A stretch of 64,000 bases of DNA from assembly GCA_963693365.1 (NCBI GenBank), contig CAVNZM010000004.1, positions 13,454,001 through 13,518,000 of the forward strand, in the 5' to 3' direction. The DNA is from Amoebidium appalachense (lineage: Eukaryota > Ichthyosporea). Position numbers and translations under genes: made by a program. Below, piece after piece: positions 39,015 through 54,000 of this stretch (position 1 is its first letter; each line of letters starts with the position of its first letter). The notes beneath the pieces were generated by a model. The model was given only the letters and a program-made list of their open reading frames with translations. It was not told where the DNA came from and did not search any database.

Positions 39015-40137
39015 CATACCGCTTGCTTTGCGCCTGACCACCCTTGAGACGTATCGGGGGGAGGACGGCACCGCAGCGGCCGGCAAAGCCATGGCCCTAA
39101 AGCTCAACGGGGCACTACTGCTCCAGGCTATTTTTAAACTCGACCAGAACACTATCAACCCTGTGGCTATCAGGTGTGTGCATGTGTTTGGGGGTGGGGG
39201 CATATGGGTGGGTGGATGGGTGTGGTTGGGTGGGTGTGTGTGTGGGGGGGGGGGGGGGGGTGCGTCTGTGTGTGTGCATGCTGTGTGAGAGAAGGGGATT
39301 ACGGTGTTGGTTTTTAATAGGTGGAGAAATGCAAATACGTTGTGTGGGTTGGGGTGCAGATCACGGCTTGAGGTGTCGTGTGGTATGTGTGGGGGGAAGG
39401 AGGGGAGGGGGGGGAGGGGGGGGGAGGGGGGAGGGGACGAGTTGGGTAGATCAGACAGTCTGTAACGGGCCGATCTCTTGTCAGACGAACAGGGGAGGGG
39501 TGAAACACAAGCACCTGCACTCTTCTGCTTCCTACTCTAGACGGTGACAAAGTCTTGGTTCGGACACCTTTTAGAGTGTGCTTGGTAGGGTCGAGTAGAG
39601 AGTTTGAAGCAAAAGTGTGACAAGTGAATGTAGGCGTGGGATTTGGGTACTTGTCTTCTTTGTGTATCTCATTTACTTTCCTTTGTGTGTACATGATATC
39701 TCATTTCCTTTCCTTGGTGTGTAGATATACTAACACACACATGTGTGCAGTCTGCTTAGTCTTGGTGTTGAGGGGGTGCTAGCGCTAGCCCTTCATCCGA
39801 TTGGTGCGCACGTGGTGGAGGGATTCATGAAGGGCAATGTGGATTTGAACATGAAGAAGCGCCTGATCAAGCTGCTCAAGGGCAACTATGTCAAGGTGTG
39901 TGTGTGTGTGGTGGTGGGGGGGGGGGGGGGGGGGGGGGGGGAGGGGGGGGGTCGGTGGGTGGGTGGGTGGGTGAGTGTGCAGGCGTTCCTGTACTCGGTC
40001 ATTTCAATCTCCCCCCCCCCCCCCCTCCCCTCCCCCCTCCTCCTCCCCCCGTCCCATCCCCCCAATCTAACTAGAGCCTCTACTCTGTCAGTTCAGTGGT
40101 TGGGCAGCCCTTTTTCACTTTGCCAAGCCGTCATTGT

Positions 40138-40173
<36 letters not shown>

Positions 40174-40762
40174 CCCCCGGGCATTCTGGGTTTGTTTTTG
40201 CAGGTCACCTGTGTGTTCTCCCCATGTTCCTCAGTTTAGTGTCCGTACTCCCTACTGTGTACCGTATTCCCCCCTCCCCCCACCCGCCCACCCACCCACC
40301 CACCCACCCACCCACCCACCCATCCCCTGTTCCCCAATGTATGCTTGCTATCCCCGCCCTTCACATGTTTTTGCCCACTGACCACCACGTTTTGCAGCTT
40401 GCGGTGGACAAGAATGGCAGCCACACGGTGGATGCATGCTGGGCCCGGTCAGACCTCAAGAATAAGGTGTGTGCTGATGAGAGGGGGGTTGGATGGTTGG
40501 ATCGGTGTGTGTGTGTGGGGGGGGGGGGGGGGGGGGGGGAGAGGGGCTTCACCGCATCCCCTTTGTCCTTCACTCATTCATTCGTTTGTTCGTTCGTCCA
40601 TTCTTCCTGATGTGTCCTTAATGCTTTGGACTGCACTTGGGAGTGTGTGGCAAATATCCGATGTACAGCCATGCCTGCATCAATATCGACACCAACATAG
40701 GACAGAGCCGGGCTGAGACGGTTTCCCCCCCCCCCCTTTTTTTTTTCCTTTCTTTTTTTTTT

Positions 40763-40793
<31 letters not shown>

Positions 40794-40908
40794 GGGGGGA
40801 GGGGGGGGGGGCAAGGCATCTGACTTTGGAACCGAACAGGAATTGATTGCCGACGAGCTATTGGCCAAAGAGGACGAGCTGAAGGACAGCTTCTACGGCC
40901 GCAAAGTG

Positions 40909-40963
<55 letters not shown>

Positions 40964-41158
40964 TGCCTGTATGCCTTCCTGGGTACGTGCGTATGTGACG
41001 GGCTTATGCACCATTGCTATGGGCGATGAAGCTGGTGTGCGTTATATTGTAGCCCCCAAGGGGGGGGGGGGGGGGGAGGGGGGGGGGGAGGGGGGGGGGG
41101 GGGGGGGGAGGGTTAAGCAGATGTGGATTTTGTTTTGTTTCTTGTTTTTTTTTTTTTT

Positions 41159-41189
<31 letters not shown>

Positions 41190-41966
41190 GGGTACGACCG
41201 TGCGCTGCCGGGCACGTCGTCCCGAACCCTTTCTGTGTCTACTTAACACACAAACCTTCATAATGCAGACACACTTTGTTTTCCCCTGATAACTGATAGC
41301 ACTTTCAGATGTTATCTCTCACCCTTCCCCCTCACACACACAGAGAGACACACACAAGATTGCAAACACACACACACACACACACACACACCTGCAACTG
41401 CAACTGCCTTCGTTGCACGCAGGCAAGTGCACAACCACCAGTCCCCCATGTCTCTCCCCCATCGGTTACCATGTTATTGTGTTTGGTGCATGCACACATG
41501 TACACGTGCCTCTTTTTGAAGTCTGCTGCTGATTGGCTCCATGTCAGATGTTCAACTGCCACTTTGAGCACATCAAGCGCAAGAGAGACACGTGGAAGGA
41601 CAAGGAGGCAGCCAACGAGAAGAAGAAGGCCATGTTTGCTGACATACTGCAAGAGGACCCCCAGCCAAAGAAGAGTACGTGGGTGGGTGTGGGTGTGGGT
41701 GGGAGGGGGGAGGGGGGAAAAAGGAAGGTTCGTATCTTGATTGCGTGTTCTGACCTCCGATTGCCCCCCCCCCCCCCCACCCCCCCCACCCCGCCCCACC
41801 CGCACCCGTCGTCCCCACGTATATGCAGAGGCCAAAGAGCCCAAGAAGGCTAAGCCCAAGCCTGATGAGGAGCTGGAACTGCCGCCAAACGAAATCGATG
41901 ACGTCTTTGCCGTGGCAAGGGGCAGGGGCAAGAAGAGGGACCACCAGGTGTGTGTATGTGTGGGTT

Positions 41967-42006
<40 letters not shown>

Positions 42007-42198
42007 CGGCGTGTAAGTTTGTGTTCGGGATGCGTTATGCTCAGTGGCTGTGACTGCCTCTCCTAAACAGTATGTGGGAAAGAACATAGAAATGGCTGCA
42101 AAAGGCAGGGTGGGAGGTGTGATGGAGGGCATAATGGGGGTGGGTGAGCGGGCTGGATTGGGGTGTTTTTTGGTGGTTGTTTCAAATTTTTTTTTTTT

Positions 42199-42251
<53 letters not shown>

Positions 42252-42764
42252 ATGTGGGGCTGGATAAGGGTGCAATCAATGAACGGATTGGTTCTGCCGT
42301 CGAGAGTCACGGGGAACAAAGGGAGGCAGGGGGGGGGGGGGGGGGGGGGAGTCTTTTCTCATTGGTGGTTTTGCAGGCACCAGTCAAGGAGGAGGCCGAA
42401 ACAGAAGCCCAGTCTGAGGGCAAGAAGAAGAAAAAGAAGAAGGACCAGGTGGGCGCATGCAGGGCATGGCTGTGTGTGCCAGTGGGTGTGCGTGTGTGTC
42501 TGAATATGTGTGCACACTGTGCTTGTGTCGATGAAAACGTCATGTTTTTTTTCATTTGCATGACCTGCGTGTGCATGCGCATGTCTTTGGTGTGTTCCTG
42601 GGTGCCCTTCCCCCTAAGACTAATGATTGGTCTTTGCAGGCTGTGGGCAAGACGGACCAGACGGAGGAAGAGAAGGAAAAAATGAAAGACGACATGGTGG
42701 AGATGTCCTCCATCCTGAAGGGTACGTGCACACACACACACACACACACACATGCGCGGACACA

Positions 42765-42815
<51 letters not shown>

Positions 42816-42868
42816 GCATGCACGCGCGCACGTACCGATACACACCCGTGCGCGTGCATATTCACTAC

Positions 42869-42950
<82 letters not shown>

Positions 42951-43083
42951 ACACACCTGTATATCAAATCCAGGGGCACCGCTGCATATGACATCCACAC
43001 ATTGCACTCCACAGAAACCAAATCTGTTTCCCATCCATTCTCCATACTTACAGTTCATGCATCCTATACCCCCTCTCTCAATT

Positions 43084-43163
<80 letters not shown>

Positions 43164-43305
43164 AAAAAAACTATTCCCATAATTAACTGACATGCTGGGC
43201 CACCCTGCAGAGTCCAAAAAGAAAAAGAAGTCCAAGAAGCGAAAGGAGGAGGAGGAGGAGTCTGAGGGACCCAAGAAGAAGAAGAAGAAATTCATGATGA
43301 GCTAG
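29777..43305 (+). CDS. NOP9: Nucleolar protein NOP9 (Pumilio-repeat), about 23 exons, about 763 aa
   Basis: NOP9 binds pre-18S rRNA through PUF-like repeats and acts in 40S subunit maturation. Exons: 29777-29823, 30456-30667, 31450-31631, 32038-32091, 33187-33351, 33846-33958, 34361-34445, 35200-35271, 35858-35927, 36300-36372, 36963-37083, 37458-37536, 38651-38692, 39014-39173, 39751-39895, 40398-40466, 40840-40908, 41548-41674, 41829-41947, 42071-42109, 42377-42448, 42640-42721, 43211-43305. Phases join and sum to 764 codons. Evidence: Lys-rich start; 'YFRHVNGLL..' with '[15 protein letters not shown]'; repeat cores '[12 protein letters not shown]', '[12 protein letters not shown]', '[12 protein letters not shown]', '[12 protein letters not shown]', '[22 protein letters not shown]'; then '[10 protein letters not shown]' and a Lys/Glu-rich tail ending FMMS. 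Uncertain points are the exon 13 donor (38692 or 38713), the exon 17 acceptor (40816 or 40840) and the short exon 42071-42109. An AATAAA is at 43804. The family is usually about 640-700 aa; the Lys-rich tail accounts for the extra length. Confidence 0.93.
29898..30350. repeat. C/T-rich then G-rich low-complexity block
   Basis: Poly-C/CT runs 29898-30150 followed by G-rich runs 30211-30340, filling most of NOP9 intron 1. Confidence 0.9.
30840..31190. repeat. G-rich low-complexity block
   Basis: GGGA and poly-G runs in NOP9 intron 2, including pure G runs at 31080-31104 and 31169-31189. Confidence 0.9.
32230..32310 (+). repeat. Poly-C, (CA)n, poly-A tract
   Basis: C run of about 33 nt, ACACACAC, then about 24 A, in NOP9 intron 4. 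Confidence 0.95.
32500..32906 (+). repeat. (CA)n superarray
   Basis: About 400 nt of (CA)n with CG-containing interruptions (ACTCGCAC, CACGCGCACG), the longest CA array of the window, in NOP9 intron 4. Confidence 0.95.
33671..33770 (+). repeat. (CA)n microsatellite
   Basis: About 46 CA units in NOP9 intron 5, ending about 75 nt before exon 6. Confidence 0.95.
34008..34264. repeat. (TG)n, poly-G and T-then-G runs
   Basis: TG array and a 45-nt poly-G (34035-34079), then T23 followed by poly-G (34219-34264), in NOP9 intron 6. Confidence 0.95.
34632..34686 (+). repeat. (CG)n then (CA)n microsatellite
   Basis: GCGC units (34611-34631) followed by about 27 CA units, NOP9 intron 7. A second CA-rich block lies at 34974-35176 in the same intron. 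Confidence 0.95.
36007..36207. repeat. G-rich block and T-then-G run
   Basis: GGGA/poly-G 36007-36070, then T23-G26 at about 36160-36208, in NOP9 intron 9. Confidence 0.95.
36381..36424 (+). repeat. Poly-C run beside the NOP9 exon 10 donor
   Basis: 44 C begin 8 nt after the exon end. Confidence 0.95.
36785..36962 (+). repeat. (CA)n arrays reaching the NOP9 exon 11 acceptor
   Basis: About 43 CA units (36785-36870), then further CA repeats (36911-36961) that end in CACAG at the splice site. Confidence 0.95.
37547..38406 (-). mobile_element. DR1 dispersed element, full-length copy C (860 nt, inverse)
   Basis: Reverse complement of copy A with few substitutions; its C-rich tail on the + strand is CCCCCCTCCCCCCCTCCCC followed by A-rich sequence. 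It occupies 860 of the 1,114 nt of NOP9 intron 12 and starts about 10 nt after the GTATGA donor. The tail end lies in the sense direction of NOP9. Confidence 0.85.
38568..38625 (+). repeat. Poly-C then poly-A tract
   Basis: About 21 C then about 24 A with a G interruption, about 25 nt before NOP9 exon 13. Confidence 0.95.
38928..39012 (+). repeat. (CA)n forming the NOP9 exon 14 acceptor region
   Basis: About 41 CA units end in CACAG directly at exon 14; no other pyrimidine tract exists. Confidence 0.95.
40731..40811. repeat. C, T and G homopolymer cluster
   Basis: C12, T-rich and G-rich runs immediately upstream of NOP9 exon 17; the true acceptor is uncertain because of this. Confidence 0.9.
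41060..41191. repeat. Poly-G blocks and T-then-G run
   Basis: G-rich 41060-41111 and T23-G24 at 41146-41191 in NOP9 intron 17. Confidence 0.95.
42188..42250. repeat. Poly-T then poly-G tract
   Basis: About 21 T followed by about 42 G, the minus-strand form of the C-then-A compound tract. Confidence 0.95.
42870..42949 (+). repeat. Poly-C then poly-A tract
   Basis: About 40 C followed directly by about 39 A, in the last NOP9 intron. Confidence 0.95.
43096..43160. repeat. (TG)n microsatellite
   Basis: About 32 TG units, 50 nt before the final NOP9 exon. Confidence 0.95.
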
Positions 43306-44264
43306 GCATCAAATATGCAAGCCCCATTTATCTACTGTGTGCATGTGTGCATGCCATTGCATCGTGCCAAATACTGCGCAGGTGTTGATAGATCGCTGTG
43401 GGTGTACAGATACGTTGCTTGGAAATGTTGCTGGCAACACATGCAGATTCAGATCGGTGTTGTTGCACACTGACAACGAACGAGAAAAAGGTGTATAAAC
43501 ACCCACACAGATATACATGCACGTGCACACACCAAAATGTTTGTAATTAGCAGCAGCGGCCACTCACAGGCGGTACCATTACTCGCACATAGTACATGCA
43601 TGATATAAACCTAAAATCTCACTAATTAGTTCCCACAACTAACGAATGATCATCACATACACATCAGCATTGCAGCCCTGAAGGCTTCAATTATTTTATT
43701 TGGTATCGATTTTTGGTGACATAATACATAGCAGAAAGCATATATACTCAAAATCGCACTCAGGCATATGCTTTCTGCTATGTATTGAGTAGCAAACCTG
43801 AAAAATAAATAATAATAAAAGGAATGAAAAACAAAGGTTCCGTGGCCGATGCATTGTAATGCAAGCTATTAGAATTCGAACCAAGCATCGCAATAAACTT
43901 ATATGTACAAGTGTATAGATGTTACACTTAAAACGCATCAGTGTGCTCTTCTGTACAGGTCATAAAACGGCCACTTGCATAGCGCCAAGCATGCCCAATC
44001 ATGTCCCCTGCAACATCATCCATGCAAGGTGTTACCCTGCATCATGTTATTACCGTCAGCAACTCGAAGGGATCATTGAAGGAAACCCGCCTTGGCAAGC
44101 ATACATCTACGCAACTGCAATAGCAAAACAGGAGCCCTCTAACTTCCAAACAGTCAATTGCAAGCAGCTTTGGTTGGCTTGGAGTAGATTACAAGCGATG
44201 AATTTCATGTCAACATTTACAATTACCAAATAGAACTGGTCGTGGGAGATGGTCATGTGATGGT
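43306..44264. other. Convergent 3' ends of NOP9 and CutA
   Basis: No gene lies here. It holds the 3' UTRs of both neighbours: AATAAA on + at 43804-43809 (also 43892-43897) and on - at 43695-43700. The UTRs therefore probably overlap. A perfect 20-bp palindrome lies between the signals (listed separately). Confidence 0.6.
43724..43785. repeat. Perfect 20-bp inverted repeat with 22-nt loop
   Basis: ATACATAGCAGAAAGCATAT (43724-43743) is matched exactly by its reverse complement at 43766-43785. It is the longest perfect non-simple inverted repeat I found. Confidence 0.95.
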
Positions 44265-47863
<3,599 letters not shown>

Positions 47864-48792
47864 CAAGCCACTCAGGTTTGTCCACGGGCCCACCGCAGCT
47901 AAAAATAGAGGGTGTGACGTCAGAGGTACAAGCACGGAGACGAGCAGACCGAGCACAAAGGCACACACGTACCCACCTTGCCCGCGCACACACGAACCCA
48001 CAGCACGTGCTGCTGACAACAGCATGTCCGTGCCTGCCTGCAGACACAGGTTGGAATGTGCAGCTGTGTAGCACAAGAATATTCAGTTACTCTTAGGCTG
48101 CCAGAAAATCAGGGAGAAAAGGGAAGAGGGTTGCAGGGAGACCGCCAACCCCTGCAAGTAAAGAGTGATGCTGGATGACTTTGTGCTATTCAGACCAATG
48201 CAACACGTGTCCGTGATTGTGGATGTGTGCATGGGTGCGTGCTTGTATGAATATGAATGGGTGTGTGCTTGTTTGTCTCCTTGAGTGCATGTGTGCGTTC
48301 CGATTTGCTCAAACACGTGCGTAATGAAGTGCATGGGTTTGCCAGAGCAAAATGCACCTGCAAGGGGGAGAGAAGGGGGAGGAAGGGGAGAGGGGGGGAA
48401 GCGGAAAGCAGAGGGCAAGGAGAGGGTTGGGGGAGGCGCCGGGATGGGGGGAGGGGGGGAGGGGGGGAGGGGGGGGCTACCATCTTCAAGGCGGTGCATT
48501 AATTCTGGATATGTCTCAGTGGCACACAATACATAAACAAACGAACACACGTGCACTCGCTGCAACCAACTCGGACACATGTTTCAGTGTGAAAAGAACC
48601 TTGAAGAGAAGCTAAAAATCATGTGGCTGCCAACACGTCAGCGCGTGTCAGGTTGGGATGGATGGGGGGCTGTGAGGGGGAGGAGGAGGACTGGAGGGAG
48701 GCGCACTCGGGGAGAGGGGAGAGGGGGGGGCGTGGAGGTGGGGGAAGGGGGGCGGGGGGGGGCCGGAAAAGGGGGAGGGGAGGGGGAGGGGG

Positions 48793-48836
<44 letters not shown>

Positions 48837-49400
48837 GCGTGGTAGAACCTAATCGCCACAGAATGGAGTATGCGGGCGCTATGGCGCTACTTCGAACAGC
48901 TCTAGTAGATTGCTAGGTTGAATCTGCGTAGTCCTCTGTAAATTGCTGTCACAAAGATGATGGCCTTCTGTAGACGTCTGACAGACGGTGCACTCGCGGA
49001 GTCGCACGCGTGGCAGAAGCCGTACGACGTCGGTGGGCCGGCCGTCACACTCGGTCACACTGTTCAAAGTCAAAAACTGAGTTGAGGTGATGGGAACGAT
49101 AAACTATAAATGGCTAAAAGGCTCACGGTTTTTTAAAGTTGTCTTTTTTTCCCGCCCTTTTCGGAAGACATCGATGCCATCGCTCAGCGACAGTCGACGT
49201 CAGCCCGACTCTTTGCCTGAAACAAGAGCAGCGCATGGACACGTGTGCGCCGGGCTTTTTGTGTTGCCCAGATGATATGTGCACGGGTAGTTGTCAAAGG
49301 GGATTTATATGACGAGAAACAGGCAGCGTTTAATATGTGTGCGGCGCTTAGAGTTTAGCGTTGCACCACACAGATCTCTTGCAGGATCTACGCTTACAAA
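47864..49400. other. Intergenic region between divergent CutA and the membrane-protein gene
   Basis: Contains G-rich blocks (48364-48478, 48660-48834) and otherwise unique sequence. Several minus-strand frames look exon-like: 48357 downward (AFCSGKPMHFITHVFEQ) joins in phase to a frame ending at 48481 (MHRLEDG), and 48879-49064 follows a good acceptor. None matches a family I know, so they are not called as genes. Confidence 0.4.
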
Positions 49401-50525
49401 ATGGAGTCCCAGTTCTGTGAAGCAGATCGGGCTGGCTGTGGGGGCAAGGTGGAGATGCTTGAACCCGCAGAGATGGTGTGTGTGGTGGCGTGTGGATTGT
49501 TTTTTCTGACCGGTCTGCTGACTGGGGTGTGGAAATATGTGCACATACGGTCAAACAAGAGCTCCTCAGCTCCGAGGTGAGTGTGCATGTACATGTGTGC
49601 GTACGTGGGACTGTGTGTGTGTGCATGCATGTGTGTGCTTGTGTGTGTGTTTTCGTGGTTTTTTTTTTTTGTGTGTGTGTGTTTGTGGGGGGAGGGGAAG
49701 CGTGTGTGTTTGTGTGTTGGAGTGTGTGTTTGTGTGTATACGCGTGCATTTGTGGCATTGTGCATGTGTAACATCGCAATTGCATGTGTGGGTGTGTGTA
49801 CAATGCGAGTGCAAAACATATGGTGTGGTGTGTGCATACGTGTTTTGGTGTTCGCTTGTGCCCCCTTGGGCGACACCCGTTAAGCCTTAGGCAGAGGCAC
49901 GAGTGGGAAGAAGGTGTGAGTTCTGCTAATGATGTCCATGAAACATGCTATGTGCATCTGTAAAAATCTCTAAAAACATCCAGTGCATTAGGTCGGGCAC
50001 ACACAGATCATATTACCTACTGCGGTGTTCGTTGTGCCCCTACTTTATAAGTGAGCCCTAAACAGGCCAAGTGTAATGTGGGCCGTTCTTGGCACTGTCT
50101 GGCTGAGAGCTGTGTGCTAATAAAGCATAAGGAATAAGCTCGTACCAACAAGAACATTGGATTTCGGCAGTGCCGGAGCGGCAAGGAGGAGCTGTGGTGT
50201 GTGTGTGTGGAAGGGGGGGGGGGGGGGGGGGGGAGGGGGGGGAGGGGGGGGGGGGGTTGGAGGAGGAAGGGTGGAGGAGGGAGGGGGGGGGGGGGGGGGG
50301 GGGATGGAGGGAGGGGAGGGGGGGGGGGGGGGGGGGTTCGAGATTAAATTTTGAACAGGGCGAGAAACACAAAGACGAAATGACTCACAGTGGCTTTTGA
50401 TGCAGATACGTCAACGTGGCACACGAGGCCTCCCTCTCCTACTCGTTTGCCTGCCTGGTCATGCTCAAGTTTGTCGAACTGTCCAACCAGTCACAAACAA
50501 CTAAACTCTGGGCTGCTGGTATCAT

Positions 50526-50557
<32 letters not shown>

Positions 50558-50618
50558 TCCTGGCTCCTATATTAAAAAGAACGAAAAGGGAAATGGGTGG
50601 ATATTTTTTAATTTTTTT

Positions 50619-50649
<31 letters not shown>

Positions 50650-51943
50650 GGGGAGGCTATAAAAACCACGAGTCCACGACTGTCGCCACCAACGCCAACA
50701 CCTCCTGAAAGGAAGCCAAAAAAAGGAAAAAGGAAGGAAGGGAAGGGAGCAAGTAACCGGAAGTAAAGAGAACAGAGAAAGGCAAAGCTTAAGAGTGTGC
50801 CCTACGTAAATTGCCGGAGTCTCTGGGGAGTAAACCATAAAGTCTTCAGCCTTGCCCCCCACCAACCCACACCAACCCAACATTTGCTACCTATATGTCC
50901 ACAGCAAGCATCATTGTGCCATCCACTATTTCTTTTCTTTTGACCATGAAAAGGCCTGATATTGCCTATGCTGAGACATAGAACCGATCGTGTTTGGGTA
51001 ATAACGCCTTGGGTCACAGTTTATCTTGTATCTTTCTTTCCTTTCTTTTCTTTCCTCTCCTCCTCCTCCTCCTCCTCCTTCTTCTTCTTCTTCTTTTTTT
51101 TTTTCATCCCGTTTTGTTCCCGGAGGGACCTCTTGGGCCCTCAGGGGGAACTATCGTCTTCCACCCAGCACCGACAGTACTCTAGCTAGGATGCTACGGA
51201 ATAATTGGCTAAGCTAACACACCTTTAAACAATCCTAACTTTTTGCACACAATTAGCCCAGGGTATTCACCTCCTTCTTCTTTTCCTTCCTTTTTTGGGG
51301 GGGTGGGGGGTGGGATGGGGAAGGAGAAGGGGGGGGGGAGGCTAGAGCAAAGAGGGGGAGGAGGGGATCAATCGCCTAATCGCCATGTGTACTTATGTTT
51401 TTTGCCTATACAGGCCTGCCGATTTTATATTTTGGTGGAGCCATCCTGTCGTACATTGCGCACGGGTGGATGCAGGACACACCAAACCAACTGGCACCCC
51501 CCTACAGGTGTGTGTGTGTGTGGACGCGTGTGCGTGTGCGTACGTGTGCGTGCGTGCATGCATGCATGTGTGCGTTCGTTCGTTCGTGCGTGTGTGCGTG
51601 TGTGTGTGTGTGTGCATGCGTGTGTGCGTGCGTGCTTGTGTGATAAAAAGAAGGATGGAGCCAGGATGGATGGAGTATTAATTGAGCAAAGAGGAGGGAA
51701 TGGGGTTGGGGACATGGTGTTGGTGAGGAGGGTGGGGGGGATGTTGGGACCATAGGAATGCTGTAAGGAAAGAGTGGAGGCCGTCGGGTGGATGCGGAGA
51801 GATCGAGAGGGACGGTAAGCATGCCGTGTAGAGGTTGAGGACGACAGTGTGAAGGAATCGAAGATGTTGAGGGGGACAGTGTCCAAAGGAGCCTCAGACT
51901 GGCCTGGTCATGTTTTCGATTTACTGACTGCTCTCGTGCCCCC

Positions 51944-51975
<32 letters not shown>

Positions 51976-52084
51976 ACCCAAACACACACACACACACACA
52001 CACCATCACCACCACAGCCGCCGCCACCACCACCATTACCAACACACACACACATACACACATGCACACACAAACACAACTCAT

Positions 52085-52158
<74 letters not shown>

Positions 52159-52310
52159 TTGGTCACCTGCAGTTGCCAGGGTTTGTAATTGGCGCTGCCA
52201 TGTGGTCGTTGGCAGCCGTAGAAATTGGTGGATTTTTGGTTTTGTTCTGGGGTTTTCTAGAGGCACAGAACGTTGTGACTGTGCATGATATGATGCAGAT
52301 GTTCATGTGA
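49401..52310 (+). CDS. Four-transmembrane-segment protein of unknown function, 4 exons, 178 aa
   Basis: Exons 49401-49576, 50406-50518, 51414-51507 and 52157-52310 join in phase to 179 codons. The ATG at 49401 is the first in frame and follows an acceptor-like CTCTTGCAG, so a 5' UTR intron is possible; the stop is TGA at 52308-52310. Four hydrophobic segments are visible at about residues 25-47, 65-83, 92-113 and 140-162. Between the first and second are basic residues and '[15 protein letters not shown]'; between the third and fourth lies '[19 protein letters not shown]'. The two histidines beside membrane segments recall small bacterial integral-membrane proteins with a similar 'H.A.L.Y.FA' pattern, but I cannot name the family. 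Intron 3 opens with a TG-rich tract and closes with (CA)n. The gene is convergent with SLC25A39/40 and divergent from CutA. Confidence 0.82.
50205..50336. repeat. G-rich low-complexity block
   Basis: Poly-G and GGGA runs about 70 nt before exon 2 of the membrane-protein gene. Confidence 0.95.
50526..50653. repeat. Poly-C at a donor, then T-then-G run
   Basis: 30 C (50526-50555) begin 8 nt after exon 2; a T19-G27 tract follows at 50609-50653. Confidence 0.95.
51508..51633 (+). repeat. TG-rich tract opening intron 3 of the membrane-protein gene
   Basis: GTGTGTGTGTGTGG and degenerate TG/CG repeats begin at the donor itself. Confidence 0.9.
51947..52155 (+). repeat. Poly-C then (CA)n reaching the exon 4 acceptor
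   Basis: C run 51948-51975, degenerate CA/ACC repeats, and about 36 CA units (52086-52154) ending in CAG. Confidence 0.95.
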
Positions 52311-52777
52311 GAATGGGATTTGTAAGATTTTACTCCGGAATTGCGTGTATTCTCCGATTTTGGTTCGGTTTTTGGTTCGCTTGATTGTTAGGTAACTGTT
52401 TTCTGCTGCTCAAAACCCCATCGTCGTAATTATATAGTTGCATGAATGTGTCGCAGTGAATGTATGCATATCTCTTCAAGTGAATATCTTCCTTATCTGC
52501 TGGGCAGATACGTAATAGTCATTGTTTGTGAATGGGGTTTCGGTTGTGCAAACCCACACAAGTAGGTGGCAGTGATGTCACATACGTAGCAATTGCCACA
52601 TGAATACAGCTACTAACAAGCTGGACCGTGTGGGCACAATTAGCAGCAGTCAAGAGCACACTATAGATTCCGGGTAACGATTTTCCTTAGCGCTGGCCTC
52701 GGGATCTATTTTGATCCCCCCCCCCCTCCCCTCCCCCCCCCCCCCCCCCCCAAACACACACACACACGCACACGCGC

Positions 52778-52821
<44 letters not shown>

Positions 52822-52910
52822 CCTACAAAAATACCTATCTTCTTATTTTGAAGGAGAGGCTCTTTGCCACGGTTTCAGTTTTATTATTATTATTTTTTTT
52901 TTTTGTGTGT

Positions 52911-52958
<48 letters not shown>

Positions 52959-53314
52959 AGGACCTCTGTCGCTATAATTTTATTAAAAGACATGTCATTT
53001 GCATACAGTATGTACGATTCGGAACAAGTTTGCACACATAATGTGTAGATCCTTCACAAATTGCCAGTGCTCCCGTGGACGTACACTGCGGCTCTAGTAG
53101 GTTTGAAATCTTGCCTCATCTGGCAGGACTGGTGGTCAAGCCCAGGGCCATGCATACAACATATGTACAAATCTATGATATGAATATGGAAAGTGAGCGG
53201 CGATAATAGAGTAATAGAGGGCACGTGAGAACTCAGAGGACGAGAGTCGCAGTGTGTCTCTCTCTCCCTATCTCTCTCTCTCTTTTCCTCTCTCACTCCG
53301 CGTGCATGCACGTG

Positions 53315-53321
<7 letters not shown>

Positions 53322-53372
<51 letters not shown>

Positions 53373-53405
53373 TGTGGTAGTGGTGGTGGTGGTGGTGGTG
53401 GTGGT

Positions 53406-53463
<58 letters not shown>
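53322..53463. repeat. (TG)n, (GGT)n, poly-G compound repeat
   Basis: TG array to 53369, GGT array to about 53406, then 58 G. Confidence 0.95.
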
Positions 53464-53466
<3 letters not shown>

Positions 53467-53895
53467 GGGGCTACACAGAGTTTGGTTATCAGGGTTCAGA
53501 TTGAGCAATTGCAGAGCGAGATGTCACAGACACCCCCATTTCTTACAAGTACGACATTGGAGCTAGCCCATACACATTGTTTCTGGTGCTCGGTCGAACA
53601 TTACTAGGCATGTTATCTCAGGCCCCTCAGATAGACCCGTCAAAAGAAAAGGACGTTCGGGTGAGAGGTCAAAAAATGTGGGCCCATGCTATTAAGGAGT
53701 GCACCACATGACTACTACAGGCTTACAGGGGTGGGCGGGGCTTTGCCCCCGTTCCTAACCTAACCTTTCTTTTTTGGTGTTTTTCCTTCTGTTTCGGTTC
53801 TAGGTTCCTAGCTACGTGAAATTCTCAACACGTTCCATTCATTTACAACCATCTCTACCTTCGAAACATTCATACAAATGTTCTGCCTTGGTGAA

Positions 53896-54000
<105 letters not shown>

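Noticed and set aside
48549-48650. Zinc-knuckle-like C-x2-C-x4-H-x3-C on the plus strand
   Set aside because: Spacing is one residue short of the CCHC consensus and there is no retroelement gag context.
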